Numbered from the stretch's first letter, positions 17,238 through 26,063 are shown. The stretch is 64,000 nt of DNA from Spongiactinospora sp. TRM90649 (GCF_029382225.1 NZ_JARLTC010000002.1:186001-250000), one strand, 5' to 3'. Made by a program: numbers and translations. The notes: generated by a model from the sequence alone, not told the origin.

Positions 17238-18273
17238 AGTCCTCCACCCGCTCCCGAACCTCGGACTCCGACAGGCGCAGATGCTCCAGGATCGTGTAGC
17301 GGCCCGGGCGTGTCGAGGGCGCCAGCGTGACGGCCTCGGCGAACTGCTCGCCGCTCAGCCCGACGTCGCCGGGGGTCACCGGGAGCCGATGGCCGCGCAG
17401 GCACTCGACCACCTGGGTGAGGCGCTGCGCGTCGTCGCGCAGGAAGAAACAGAAGGCGGCGCCGATACCGGCCAGCTCGCCATGGTTGGAGGTTCCGGGA
17501 TAGAGCTGATCCACGGCATGAAGGATCTCATGGTCGCCACCACTGGAGGGACGAGATGACCCAGCGATGACCATCGACATGCCCGAGAGGATCAGCGCTT
17601 CCGCCAGAACCGTGAGGAAGGCGTCGGACTCGATGGAGTCGGTCCTGCCGACCACCGCCTCGGCCGCGGTGCGCGACATCGAGCAGGCCAGGCCGTCGAT
17701 CGGCTCGCCGCGCTCGGCCGCGCCGAGCTGCCAGTCCTCGATCGCCGACAGGTTGCTCACGACGTCGCCGACGCCCGCCCGCACCAGGGACGGCGGCGCG
17801 TCGTGCACGAAATCGAGATCGACCATGATGGCCAGCGGCATCGGCACGCCGAAGGACCCCTTGCCTCCCTCGTGCACCAGCGAGGCCACCGGCGAGCAGA
17901 TGCCGTCGTGGGACAGGTTGGTGGCCACGGCGACCATCGGGATGCCGGCCAGCGAGGCGGCGTACTTGGTGGCGTCGATGGTCTTGCCGCCGCCGATGCC
18001 CACCACCGCCTCGTAGGCCCCCTTGCGCAAGTCGGCGCCGAGCGAGACGGCGGCGTCGACCGAGCCGTCGAGCACCCTGAACAACTGCGCCTCGCCGAGC
18101 GACGGGGCGATCACCGAAGCGATCTTGTCGCCCTGGCCCGCGCCCACCGCCACGGCCACCCGGCCGGAGGTCGCCACCCGGCTGTCGGCGAGCACCGAGC
18201 CCAGGTCGGCGATCGCCCCCCTGCGAACCTGCATGGTCAGGGGGGCGGGGAGCATTCTGGCTAGTATCGGCAT
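17215..18273 (-). CDS. sn-Glycerol-1-phosphate dehydrogenase-like (AraM/EgsA-type, iron-containing ADH superfamily)
   Basis: 352 residues. I chose ATG 18273 (PILARML), which overlaps the preceding gene's stop by 13 bp. The NAD(P)-binding GIGGGKTIDATKYAA and the following ATNLSHDGICSPVASL are typical of glycerol-1-phosphate dehydrogenases, with metal ligand candidates in VGDVVSNLSA, GGDHEILHAV and TSNHGELAG. Bacterial AraM reduces dihydroxyacetone phosphate to sn-glycerol-1-phosphate; relatives act on other phospho-polyols. Flanked by a nucleotidyltransferase and a CDP-alcohol transferase, it most likely supplies the alcohol phosphate that gets CDP-activated. The exact polyol is inferred, not shown. 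Confidence 0.85.
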   Translation of the reverse strand: MPILARMLPAPLTMQVRRGAIADLGSVLADSRVATSGRVAVAVGAGQGDKIASVIAPSLGEAQLFRVLDGSVDAAVSLGADLRKGAYEAVVGIGGGKTIDATKYAASLAGIPMVAVATNLSHDGICSPVASLVHEGGKGSFGVPMPLAIMVDLDFVHDAPPSLVRAGVGDVVSNLSAIEDWQLGAAERGEPIDGLACSMSRTAAEAVVGRTDSIESDAFLTVLAEALILSGMSMVIAGSSRPSSGGDHEILHAVDQLYPGTSNHGELAGIGAAFCFFLRDDAQRLTQVVECLRGHRLPVTPGDVGLSGEQFAEAVTLAPSTRPGRYTILEHLRLSESEVRERVEDYVRAVGR

Positions 18274-19010
18274 GCGATCTCCCTGGCCTTGGCCAGATCG
18301 TCGTGGTTGTCCACCTCGACCCACTCGACCTTGCCGATCGGCGCCACCGCGATCTTCTCGCTCCTGGCGACCATCTCGGCGTAGCCGTCCTCGTAGTAGA
18401 GCTGCGGGTCGCGCTCGAAGGTGGCGCGCAGCGCGTCGGCCAGCCGCTCGGCCGCGCCGGGGCGGATGAGGGTCGCGCCGATGTACTCGCCGTACGCCTC
18501 GGCGGGCTCCATCAGCTTGGTGATGCGCCGCAGGTCGCCCTCGGGCGACAGCGTCACCTTCATCTCCTCCTCGCCGAGCGACTTCACGTCGTCGACGGCC
18601 AGCAGGACATCGCTCGTGACCGGGGCGGCGAGCAGGGTCTCCTCGATCGAGACCGGGTGCACGGTGTCGCCGTTGACCAGCAGCGCGCCCTCGGCGAAGT
18701 GCTCACGGGCGCACCAGAGGGAGTAGGCGTTGTTCCACTCCTCCGCCTTGTCGTTGTGGACGAGCGTGAGGCGCACACCGTGCCGCCGCTCCAGGTCGGC
18801 CCTGCGGTCGTGGACGGCCTGCGCGGCATAACCGACGACGACCACCACCTCACGCAGGTCCACCGCGGCGAGGTTGCGCAATGCGATGTCCAAGATCGTG
18901 GTGTCGCCGTCCACCGGCACCAGGGCCTTGGGCAACGTGTCGGTGTAGGGCCGCAAGCGACGTCCGGCCCCAGCGGCCAGCACCATTCCCAGCAACGTGC
19001 AACTCCTCAT
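18261..19010 (-). CDS. Sugar-phosphate-type nucleotidyltransferase (probable CTP-dependent)
   Basis: 249 residues, Rossmann-like NTP-transferase fold. The N-terminal GMVLAAGAGRRLRPYTDTLP followed by KALVPVDG is the nucleotide-binding loop, and LLVNGDTVHPVSI gives the metal-binding Asp. HNDKAEEWNNAYSLWCAREH matches phosphocholine/inositol-phosphate cytidylyltransferase relatives (LicC-like), in which an N-N-x-x-S segment contacts the alcohol phosphate. It is the first gene of the operon leading to the dehydrogenase and CDP-alcohol transferase. It most likely activates an alcohol phosphate to a CDP-alcohol. GTG or ATG starts slightly downstream (MVLAAG) are possible but would cut the motif close. 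Confidence 0.85.
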   Translation of the reverse strand: MRSCTLLGMVLAAGAGRRLRPYTDTLPKALVPVDGDTTILDIALRNLAAVDLREVVVVVGYAAQAVHDRRADLERRHGVRLTLVHNDKAEEWNNAYSLWCAREHFAEGALLVNGDTVHPVSIEETLLAAPVTSDVLLAVDDVKSLGEEEMKVTLSPEGDLRRITKLMEPAEAYGEYIGATLIRPGAAERLADALRATFERDPQLYYEDGYAEMVARSEKIAVAPIGKVEWVEVDNHDDLAKAREIACRY

Positions 19011-19115
19011 CCGCGCATGGCATTCGTAGGCCCAAAGGTTAGTTGGCTTCCGGCCCTGATCGTGTAATCCCCCGTTAGCCGGGCCCTTGAATCGCGTTAA
19101 TCCGGTCGTGTGCGA

Positions 19116-19739
19116 CTAATCCCGCGCCCCGAGGTCGGCCGTCTCGACACCCGAGCGCGGGGCGGCCATCCAGCAGGTGACGCTCTCCCAGAGGAGGAGG
19201 CACCACAGATAGAGCCCGAGCAGCGCGAAGAGCAGGGTCACCCGCCCGGCGAGCCCGCCGAGCGCGACCATGAGCATCCGGCCGTCCCACCCGAGCCCGG
19301 CGGTCGCCAGCCAGGACGGCGGGTAGACGCGCTGCCGCACGCGGTACACGACATCGTAGTGGTGAAAGGCCATCGCCCCGATCAAGGCGAAGATCAGCAC
19401 GGGCGGCACGTCTCTGGCGAACCCGACCGAGGCCACGAAGACGTACTCGGTGACCCGGAGGGTGGGCGGCACCAGCCAGTCGAGGCGTCCGTCGTGCAGG
19501 TGGGAGCTGCCCGGCCCGGCCAGCAGCAGCGCGACGGCCGGGGCGAACACCGCCAGGCCGTCCGAACCGGCGACGCCGACCAGCAGCAGCACCGCCGTCA
19601 CGAAGGCCCCGGCCAGCGCGGGCGGCAGCGGCGGCAACTGCCCGGCCACCAGCAGCCCCATCCCGCGCGACAGCGCGCCGTCGTCGCGGTAGGCGACCAG
19701 CGCGCTCCTCGGCACCTGGGTCATGCTCACGGAGATCAC
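19116..19739 (-). CDS. Membrane protein linked to CDP-alcohol transferase (DUF5941-like)
   Basis: 207 residues, with about five or six membrane helices. It starts with GTG at 19739 in a GTGA overlap with the upstream fusion gene; ATG 19724 is an alternative. The segment AFHHYDVVYRVRQRVYPPSW, with paired His and acidic and basic residues between helices, looks functional. I believe it corresponds to the domain called DUF5941, found with CDP-alcohol transferases in actinomycetes, but I could not check. It probably works as a partner of the product of 19736-21304 in the membrane. Confidence 0.7.
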   Translation of the reverse strand: MISVSMTQVPRSALVAYRDDGALSRGMGLLVAGQLPPLPPALAGAFVTAVLLLVGVAGSDGLAVFAPAVALLLAGPGSSHLHDGRLDWLVPPTLRVTEYVFVASVGFARDVPPVLIFALIGAMAFHHYDVVYRVRQRVYPPSWLATAGLGWDGRMLMVALGGLAGRVTLLFALLGLYLWCLLLWESVTCWMAAPRSGVETADLGARD

Positions 19740-21304
19740 CGCGCTGCGCTCCCGTGGGTCGCGGTCACGCTCCTGGCGACGCGGCCGGTGAGCGTGTAGA
19801 GGGTCGCCAGGCCGCCCCAGGTCAGCAGTGCCAGGAAGGTGACCCGCGCGTCGAAGAAGGCGGCGGTGACCGCGATCAGCGCCATCCGCTCGCCGATGGG
19901 CAGCACCACGATCTTGCGCAGCCAGTGCGCCGCCCCCCGGTCGAACCGGTCGGAGACGCGCAGCAGGTGCCCGCGCCTTCCCGGCGGCGGCGCCTCCGGG
20001 GCGGGCGGCACGTCGCCGGGATCGGCGAGCGAGCGGGGCCGGGCCGTCCAGGCCGCCCGCGCGGCACGGGCCTGCGCGACCGACGCGCGGTAGGAGAAGT
20101 CGATGGTGTGGCGGAGGGTCTGCAGCCCCATCGCCGAGACGGCCAGCGCCCAGATGCCGCCGGGCAGCGCGACCACCCCGGTGAACCCCGCCGCGAGCCC
20201 GACGTAGACGATGTACTCCTTGGCGCGGTCGGACATCGCGTCGAGCCACGCGCCGAACGGCGAGAACGCCCTGGTGTAGCGGGCGAGCTGGCCGTCGGCG
20301 CAGTCGAGCACGAAGGAGAGCAGCACCAGCCCGGCGCCCCCGAGCATCGCGGCGCGCTCGCCCGCCGAGAACCACACGGCGGCCAGCACGGCCATGCCCA
20401 GCGACATGCCGGTGACCGCGTTGGGGGTGAGCGACAGCCGGGCCGCCAGCCGCACCAGGTGACCGGACCAGGAGCTGACGAAGTGGGTGGTGAAGAAGCC
20501 GTCGTCGGACTTCACCGCGGCGGCCAGCCGGGCTCCCGCCTCGTCCACCTCGGCGAGACGGCGCACGGCGTCGTCGGCGGCGCCCGCGCCGGTCACCCGG
20601 TCGGCGCGCAGGCTGCCGAGCACGACCGCACGCACCGGGATGCCCGCGCGAACCAGCCCGACCAGGATGAGGTCGCCGACCTCCGCGCCGGTGACCGTGC
20701 CGAGCCTGCCGCCCTGCACGTGCTCGGCCAGCTCGTCGGCCACCCCGGCGAGACCGCCGAGATCGGCCTCGCCGATCTGCACCGCGCCGCGGAAGGTGGC
20801 GTTCGCCTCGACGACCCGGTGGTAGGAGCTGCCCGCGGCGGCCACCCGACCGTCCTGGACGCGCACCGGGGGCCGCAGCGGCCCGCCGGGACGCCCGTCG
20901 GCGGCGACCAGGGCCGAGGTGTCGTGGGCCGGGTGCGTGAGCAGCTCGGCCAGCGCCTCGGTGTGGGCCACCAGGTCGCCGGGGAGCACCGCCACGGGTC
21001 CTGAGGACGCCCTGGCCACCTTGGCCACGCAGCGCAGGTCGTCGACCAGGCCGCGGGTGCCGTCGGCCGCCCCCGGCCCCACGGCGACGGCCGTGCGCGC
21101 CACCACGTGGACGTCGTGGACGGACAGCGCGTCGAGCTGCCCGGCGAGCCGGTCGAGGACCGTGCCGTCGGCGCAGGCGGATCTCGCCGCCGGGGTGGTC
21201 GCGAGCACCACGGCCGCCGTTCGCGAGGGCCGCCGGCCCTCGTATGCCTCGGACGCCGGAGACGGCGGGGAAAGCGCCAAACAGCTACTCCTTCGCTCCT
21301 TCAC
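19736..21304 (-). CDS. Bifunctional-looking nucleotidyltransferase-like / CDP-alcohol phosphotransferase
   Basis: 522 residues. Residues about 30-225 look like a degraded MobA/IspD-type nucleotidyltransferase (TAAVVLATTPAAR where the glycine-rich loop should be, VAVLPGDLVAHTEALAEL). Residues about 260-510 form a CDP-alcohol transferase with a complete signature: DCADGQLARYTRAFSPFG then AWLDAMSDRAKEY, all four Asp present. The order resembles the inositol-phosphate cytidylyltransferase/DIPP-synthase fusions. The N-terminal loop lacks the GxGxR pattern, so that half may be non-catalytic. The start is GTG 21304, or TTG 21283 behind AAGGAG. It couples to the DUF5941-like gene and diverges from the IspD-like gene. 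Confidence 0.78.
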   Translation of the reverse strand: MKERRSSCLALSPPSPASEAYEGRRPSRTAAVVLATTPAARSACADGTVLDRLAGQLDALSVHDVHVVARTAVAVGPGAADGTRGLVDDLRCVAKVARASSGPVAVLPGDLVAHTEALAELLTHPAHDTSALVAADGRPGGPLRPPVRVQDGRVAAAGSSYHRVVEANATFRGAVQIGEADLGGLAGVADELAEHVQGGRLGTVTGAEVGDLILVGLVRAGIPVRAVVLGSLRADRVTGAGAADDAVRRLAEVDEAGARLAAAVKSDDGFFTTHFVSSWSGHLVRLAARLSLTPNAVTGMSLGMAVLAAVWFSAGERAAMLGGAGLVLLSFVLDCADGQLARYTRAFSPFGAWLDAMSDRAKEYIVYVGLAAGFTGVVALPGGIWALAVSAMGLQTLRHTIDFSYRASVAQARAARAAWTARPRSLADPGDVPPAPEAPPPGRRGHLLRVSDRFDRGAAHWLRKIVVLPIGERMALIAVTAAFFDARVTFLALLTWGGLATLYTLTGRVARSVTATHGSAAR

Positions 21305-21459
21305 GCAGGCCGCGCGAACGGGAGGCGCGCACCCAGCGTAGCGGGATGTTGACCGGAGTTCACGGGAGTGCGAGACGATTCATTCCTGATCAGGCGGTGG
21401 TGTGTCGCTGCCGATACGCTCTGTGCGGCCGTAGTATCCGCGACCTGGAGGAACCATCC

Positions 21460-22731
21460 GTGACCGCAAGTGACGACCGGCGGCGGCGTACCGTGGGCGC
21501 GATTCTCGCGGGCGGTGTGGGCGTCCGGGCCGGGCTCGGCGCGCCCAAGCAGCTCGCACGGGTGGCGGGGCGGAGCATCCTGGCGCACAGCGTCGCGCTG
21601 TTCGAGGGGGCCCCGGAGATCGACGAGATCATCGTGCTGATGGCTCCGGGCCACGTGGCCGAGGCGGAGGAGATCGTCGCGCGCGAGGGGTTCGGCAAGG
21701 TGCGGGCGGTGATCGAGGGCGGGGCCAGCCGTACCGAGACGACCTGGCGGGCGCTTGAGCACATCGGCAGGGGCGACGGCGACGTGCTGCTGCACGACGC
21801 GGTGCGGTTCCTGGCCGAGCCGGAGATCATCACCAGGTGCGCGCGGGCGCTGGCCGTCCACGGGGCGGTGGGGGTGGCCGTGCCGACGTCCGACACGTTG
21901 CTGCGGGTCGATTTCACCCCGGACGGCGAGGTCATCCACGACATTCCGGACCGGTCGCACTACCGGCGGGCGCAGACGCCGCAGGGGTTCCGGCTGGAGG
22001 TCATCCGCGAGGCGTACCGGCGGGCGTTCGCCGACCCCGGGTTCGCCGAGCGGCCCGCCACCGACGACTGCGGGGTGGTGCTGCGCTACCTGCCCGAGGT
22101 GCCGATCTTCGTGGTCCCCGGCAGCGAGCGCAACATCAAGGTGACCCATCCGACCGATCTTGCCATCGCGGAGACGCTTTTCCACCTCGCCGCCCCGGCG
22201 CCGCCGTCCGGGGTTCGGGAGGGGGTGGCCGGTCTCCGGCTCGCGATCCTGGGCGAGGGCCCCGTGGCGGCGGCCCTGGCCGCCCTCGCGGCCCGCCGGG
22301 GCGCCCGGCTGGTAACGGCCGACACCGTCCGGACCGGACCGGACGCCGGCGAGGGATCAGCCGACGCCGGGTGGGGCGGGCTGGACTATGCGGTGATCGT
22401 GGCGGGGGGCGGGGAGGGGCTGGCCGAGGCCGTCGCGGAGGGCGTGCTCGCGCCGGCGCGTGCGGCGGGCGAGGTGCTGCCGCCGCTCCGTGAGTCGCGC
22501 GGCGGGCTGCTCTTCTGCACCGCGACGACCGGACGGCCGGCCGCGCCGTCACCCGCCGTCGCCGCGCTGGCCGGTCTCACCCGCGCACTGGCCGCCGAGC
22601 AGGCCGAGCACGGCGTGCGCGTCAACTGCCTGGCCGCCGACGCCACCGACCCGGCGAAGGCCGCCGAGGCGTGCCTGGACGCGCTCACCTCCCCGGTGAG
22701 CGGCCGGACCCCGGCAGGCTGGTCACTGTGA
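21460..22731 (+). CDS. IspD/TarI-like cytidylyltransferase fused to a degenerate SDR-like domain
   Basis: 423 residues from GTG 21460, with GGAGGA seven bases upstream. Residues 1-235 are a cytidylyltransferase of the IspD/TarI type: GAILAGGVGVRAGLGAPKQL, LLHDAVRFLAEPEI, then YRRAQTPQGFRL. The C-terminal 170 residues resemble a short-chain dehydrogenase, ending LTRALAAEQAEHGVRVNCLA, but the Tyr-x3-Lys catalytic pair and the normal GxxxGxG loop are missing. Fusions of this order (Haemophilus Acs1/Bcs1) make CDP-ribitol. This one probably makes a CDP-polyol but may have lost reduction; its role as the essential IspD of isoprenoid synthesis is less likely because of the fusion and neighbours. 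Confidence 0.8.
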   Translation: MTASDDRRRRTVGAILAGGVGVRAGLGAPKQLARVAGRSILAHSVALFEGAPEIDEIIVLMAPGHVAEAEEIVAREGFGKVRAVIEGGASRTETTWRALEHIGRGDGDVLLHDAVRFLAEPEIITRCARALAVHGAVGVAVPTSDTLLRVDFTPDGEVIHDIPDRSHYRRAQTPQGFRLEVIREAYRRAFADPGFAERPATDDCGVVLRYLPEVPIFVVPGSERNIKVTHPTDLAIAETLFHLAAPAPPSGVREGVAGLRLAILGEGPVAAALAALAARRGARLVTADTVRTGPDAGEGSADAGWGGLDYAVIVAGGGEGLAEAVAEGVLAPARAAGEVLPPLRESRGGLLFCTATTGRPAAPSPAVAALAGLTRALAAEQAEHGVRVNCLAADATDPAKAAEACLDALTSPVSGRTPAGWSL

Positions 22732-23814
22732 CTTGCTGAGCCGGGGCGGGCTGGTGATGAACCCCCACCCCCACGACATGTGCATGGTGGCGTAGACCAG
22801 CGGCAGCCGGATCAGCGCGCCCGGCGCCAGGTCGCGGCCGGTCAGCAGCGCCCCCACCAGGATCGCCACCACATAGGCCGCCGGGACGAGCAGCGCGGGC
22901 CAGAAGAACGGCGTGAGCACCAGCCCGGCGACGATGCCCAGCACCGCCGCGGGCGGCGCGAGGTAACGCAGGTTGATGGTGCCCTGGTGGGTGCGCGCCA
23001 CGACCCTGCGCCAGCGCCCGTAGTGGAAGTACTGCCGGGACAGCGCGCGCACGCTGGGACGCGGCCGGTAGGAGACGCGCATCCGGGGCTGGAACCACAC
23101 CAGGCCGCCGGTCTCGCGGATGCGGTGGTTCATCTCCCAGTCCTGCGCGCGCTGGAAGTGCTCGTCGTAGCCGCCGACGCGGGCCAGCGCCTCACGCCGG
23201 AAGACACCCAGGTAGACGGTGTCGGCCGGGCCCGCCTCACCGCCGGTATGGAAGCGCGCCCCGCCCACCCCCAGCCGGGAGGTCATCGCGCACGCGACCG
23301 CCCGCTCGAAGGCGGTCTCGCCCTCGGCGGCCATGATGCCGCCGACGTTGTCGGCGCCGGTCTCCTCCAGGGTCTCGACGGCGACCTTGAGGTAGTCGGC
23401 GGGGAGCATGGCGTGGCCGTCCACCCGCGCGATGATCCCGTTGCGGGACGCGCCGATGGCCGCGTTGAGCGCGTTGGGGGTGCGGCCGGTCGGGTTGGCG
23501 ACGACGGTCACCCGGGGGTCCTCCGCCGCGAGCGCGTCGGCGACCTCCTGGGTGCGGTCGTGCGAGGGCCCGACGGCGAGCACCACCTCGATCGGCCCCG
23601 GGTACTCCTGGGCGAGGACCATCCGCACCGCCTCGCGGAGGTGGCGTTCCTCGTTGAGCACGGGGATGACGACGGAGACGGGAGGCCAGACCCGGGCCTC
23701 TGCGGGGGGCGGGCCGACGGGCGGGCCCATCGAGGGGCCGGCCGGCGGGACACCGGGCGAGGAGGCGTCCGGTGAGGACGCGCTCGGCGCGTGCGAGTCT
23801 GGGAACTGCTTCAT
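22723..23814 (-). CDS. GT2-family glycosyltransferase with membrane C-terminus
   Basis: 363 residues from ATG 23814. A proline-rich leader of about 45 residues precedes the GT-A domain: VSVVIPVLNEERHLREAVR, VDGHAMLPADYLKVAVETLE (DxD-like region) and DEHFQRAQDWEMNHRIRETG, the catalytic-type ED-W motif followed by the Q/RxxRW-like RQYFHYGRWRR of processive GT2 enzymes. Three or four C-terminal membrane helices follow. This resembles membrane glycosyltransferases of the ExoA/succinoglycan type. It overlaps the convergent IspD-like gene by 9 bp. The product is expected to extend a surface glycan on the cytoplasmic face of the membrane. Confidence 0.88.
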   Translation of the reverse strand: MKQFPDSHAPSASSPDASSPGVPPAGPSMGPPVGPPPAEARVWPPVSVVIPVLNEERHLREAVRMVLAQEYPGPIEVVLAVGPSHDRTQEVADALAAEDPRVTVVANPTGRTPNALNAAIGASRNGIIARVDGHAMLPADYLKVAVETLEETGADNVGGIMAAEGETAFERAVACAMTSRLGVGGARFHTGGEAGPADTVYLGVFRREALARVGGYDEHFQRAQDWEMNHRIRETGGLVWFQPRMRVSYRPRPSVRALSRQYFHYGRWRRVVARTHQGTINLRYLAPPAAVLGIVAGLVLTPFFWPALLVPAAYVVAILVGALLTGRDLAPGALIRLPLVYATMHMSWGWGFITSPPRLSKSQ

Positions 23815-23892
23815 GGCTGAGGTCACGCTACTGTACGAGCGGGTGGGGTCGGCAACCTCATCGACCAGCCGAGTTCGGTAGGGGGACAGCGC

Positions 23893-25470
23893 ATGCGCGA
23901 CCCGGACGCGCCCGAGGAGGGGGAAGTCTCGGGGGTGCTCGTCGGCGGCGACGCCTACGGTGGCGTGCGCCTTTCGCCCAAGCGGCCCGCGCGCGGCACG
24001 CCGTCCGCGGAGGGCGCCCGGACCGGCCGCGACTTCCAGCGGCGGCTGCGCGGCGCGCGCTCGCGGCGGCGCAGGCTGTTCCTGGCGGGCGCGATGTCCG
24101 GCGTGGTGATGGCCGGTTCGTGCGCGGCGTGGGCGCTGCCCAACTACGCGGCGGGCAAGATCGGCACGGTCGACGCCGGGGTCTCGGGCTCGGAGGCCAC
24201 CGGCGCGCTCAACATCCTGGTGGTGGGCGTCGACAAGCGCGACAACCTCAGCCGCCGCCAGCAGAACCTGCTCAAGCTGGGCCGTGAGGTCGGGCAGCGC
24301 ACCGACACCATGATGCTGATCCACCTGTCCGAGGACCACCGCCGGATCACCGTGGTGAGCCTGCCCAGAGACACCTGGCTGACGATCCCCGGCAAGGGCG
24401 CGCACAAGATCAACTCGGCGTACCAGTTCGGCGGGGCCAAGCTCGCGGTGAAGACCGTGCAGAACGCCACCGGGCTGAAGATCAACCACTACGTCGAGGT
24501 CAATGTGCTCGGCTTCATCGACGTGGTCGACGCCCTGGGCGGGGTGTCCGTGTGCACCCCGGTGCCGATCAACGACCCCAAGACCGCGCTGAACCTCCGG
24601 CCCGGCACCTACAAGCTCGACGGGATCAAGGCGCTCGCCTACGCCCGCACCCGCGCCACCGCCCGCTCCGACCTCGACCGCATCGACCGCCAGCAGCAGG
24701 TCATCTCCGCGCTGCTCAACCAGGCGCTGAGCCGGGGCACGCTGACCGACCCGATGAAGCTGGCGCAACTGGTCGGCTCCACCCTCAACACCCTCACCGT
24801 GGACGACGCCCTGGCCGAGGACCTCCTCGGGCTGGCCACCCAGCTCAAGGACGTCTCCACCGACGACGTCACGTTCGCCAAGGTGCCGATCGCCGATCCC
24901 GACTTCAAGACCCCGACCCTGGAGTCGGCGGTGCTGTGGGACAAGCAGGGCGCGCGCGAGCTGTTCCGGCGGATCGGCGCGGACGAGCAGCTCACCAAGC
25001 CGTCGCCGAAACCGTCGGCCACGCCTTCGGTGAAGGCCACGCCGTCCGCCGACGTCCTCACCGTCCCGCCGGGGCGCATCGCGATCAAGGTGCTGAACGG
25101 CACGGGCGTCACCGGGCGCGGCGCGACCGTGCGAAACGACCTGCTCGACGCCGGGTTCCAGGTGCCGGGAGACGCCTCCAACGCCGACCGCGCCGACTTC
25201 GAGCAGACCGTGATCCGGTACGGCCCCGGCCGCGAAGACTCCGCGCGCACGGTCGCCGCCGCGCTGAAGGGGGCGGAGCTGCGTCAGGTCGACGATCTGG
25301 GGCCCCGGATCGAGGTGGTCGTCGGGCGGAAGTACCCGGGGGCCAAGAAGGTCACCGTGCGCGAGACCCCTCAGCAGCAGTCCACGACGGGGCCGACCTC
25401 CGAGTCGACCACAGGGCCGACGGCGACCCCGACGGCCAAGACCGCCACGCAGAACATCTGCCGCAAATAA
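23893..25470 (+). CDS. LCP (LytR-CpsA-Psr) family protein with LytR_C domain
   Basis: 525 residues. A basic cytoplasmic leader (about 60) with RRLRGARSRRRRLFLAG just before the membrane helix, an LCP domain (NILVVGVDKRD, RTDTMMLIHLSED, VVSLPRDTWLTIPG, then ARTRATARSDLDRIDRQQQ), a linker, a LytR_C domain (IAIKVLNGTGVTGRGATVRN) and a Thr/Pro tail ending in Cys-Arg-Lys. The Arg residues that bind lipid pyrophosphate are present. It is expected to attach a lipid-linked glycopolymer to peptidoglycan. It is a more compact paralogue of the LCP protein at 9258-11282, with a shorter leader; the two may serve different polymers. Confidence 0.93.
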   Translation: MRDPDAPEEGEVSGVLVGGDAYGGVRLSPKRPARGTPSAEGARTGRDFQRRLRGARSRRRRLFLAGAMSGVVMAGSCAAWALPNYAAGKIGTVDAGVSGSEATGALNILVVGVDKRDNLSRRQQNLLKLGREVGQRTDTMMLIHLSEDHRRITVVSLPRDTWLTIPGKGAHKINSAYQFGGAKLAVKTVQNATGLKINHYVEVNVLGFIDVVDALGGVSVCTPVPINDPKTALNLRPGTYKLDGIKALAYARTRATARSDLDRIDRQQQVISALLNQALSRGTLTDPMKLAQLVGSTLNTLTVDDALAEDLLGLATQLKDVSTDDVTFAKVPIADPDFKTPTLESAVLWDKQGARELFRRIGADEQLTKPSPKPSATPSVKATPSADVLTVPPGRIAIKVLNGTGVTGRGATVRNDLLDAGFQVPGDASNADRADFEQTVIRYGPGREDSARTVAAALKGAELRQVDDLGPRIEVVVGRKYPGAKKVTVRETPQQQSTTGPTSESTTGPTATPTAKTATQNICRK

Positions 25471-25557
25471 CCCACCTTCAAGGAATAATTGCAGCTTAGG
25501 GGGGTATTTCGGGGAAACGGCCAACGACCCCACTATCGGCCGGAAGGCGGTGACCCC

Positions 25558-25923
25558 ATGGACGTCCTGACATGGCAGGAGCGCACGTGCACCGTGGTGC
25601 AGCCCGCCGGAGACCTCGACCTGTCCTCCGCTCCCCGTCTCCAGGGTGAACTCGACCCGCTGCTCGACGCGCCGGAGGCCCCCTGCCTGATCGTCGATCT
25701 CACCAAGGTCCCCTTCTGCGACTCGGTGGGCCTCGGGCTGCTCGTCCACACCCTCACCCGCGTACGCGACGCCCGCGGACGGCTGGCCCTGGTCGTGCCG
25801 CCCGGGATGATCACCCACCTGCTGACCATCACCAACCTGGACCGGCACTTCACCATCTACCGCTCGCTCGACGAGGCCCGGACGGCGATGTCCGCGGGCC
25901 CGGTCGCGCAGAGCGGCTCCTGA
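25558..25923 (+). CDS. STAS-domain anti-sigma factor antagonist (SpoIIAA/RsbV-like)
   Basis: 121 residues, a single STAS domain. VVQPAGDLDLSSAPRLQGEL begins the fold and LTKVPFCDSVGLGLLVHTLT holds the Asp-Ser switch, where the Ser is normally phosphorylated by a cognate anti-sigma kinase. Unphosphorylated protein would bind the anti-sigma factor and release a sigma factor. No RsbW-type kinase or sigma gene is adjacent. ATG 25558 was chosen over longer readings; GGGTAT at 25502-25507, about 50 bp upstream, resembles the -10 box of SigB-type promoters, suggesting control by the sigma factor it frees (inference). Confidence 0.88.
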   Translation: MDVLTWQERTCTVVQPAGDLDLSSAPRLQGELDPLLDAPEAPCLIVDLTKVPFCDSVGLGLLVHTLTRVRDARGRLALVVPPGMITHLLTITNLDRHFTIYRSLDEARTAMSAGPVAQSGS

Positions 25924-26063
25924 GCGGCTCCTGAGCTGTCCCTGCGTGGTTCCTGCGCGGTGCCGTGAGCCGCCGCGAACCTCCGTGACCCTGATGACTA
26001 CGCGCGCGGTTCGTGCGACAGTGACGCCGGAAGGTAACCGTCCCCTCCCGGGAGCCACCCGCC

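Noticed and set aside
21460..22731. Calling this gene ispD of the MEP pathway
   Set aside because: The SDR-like fusion and the polyol-phosphate neighbours fit a TarI/Acs1-type enzyme better, and no ispF is adjacent.
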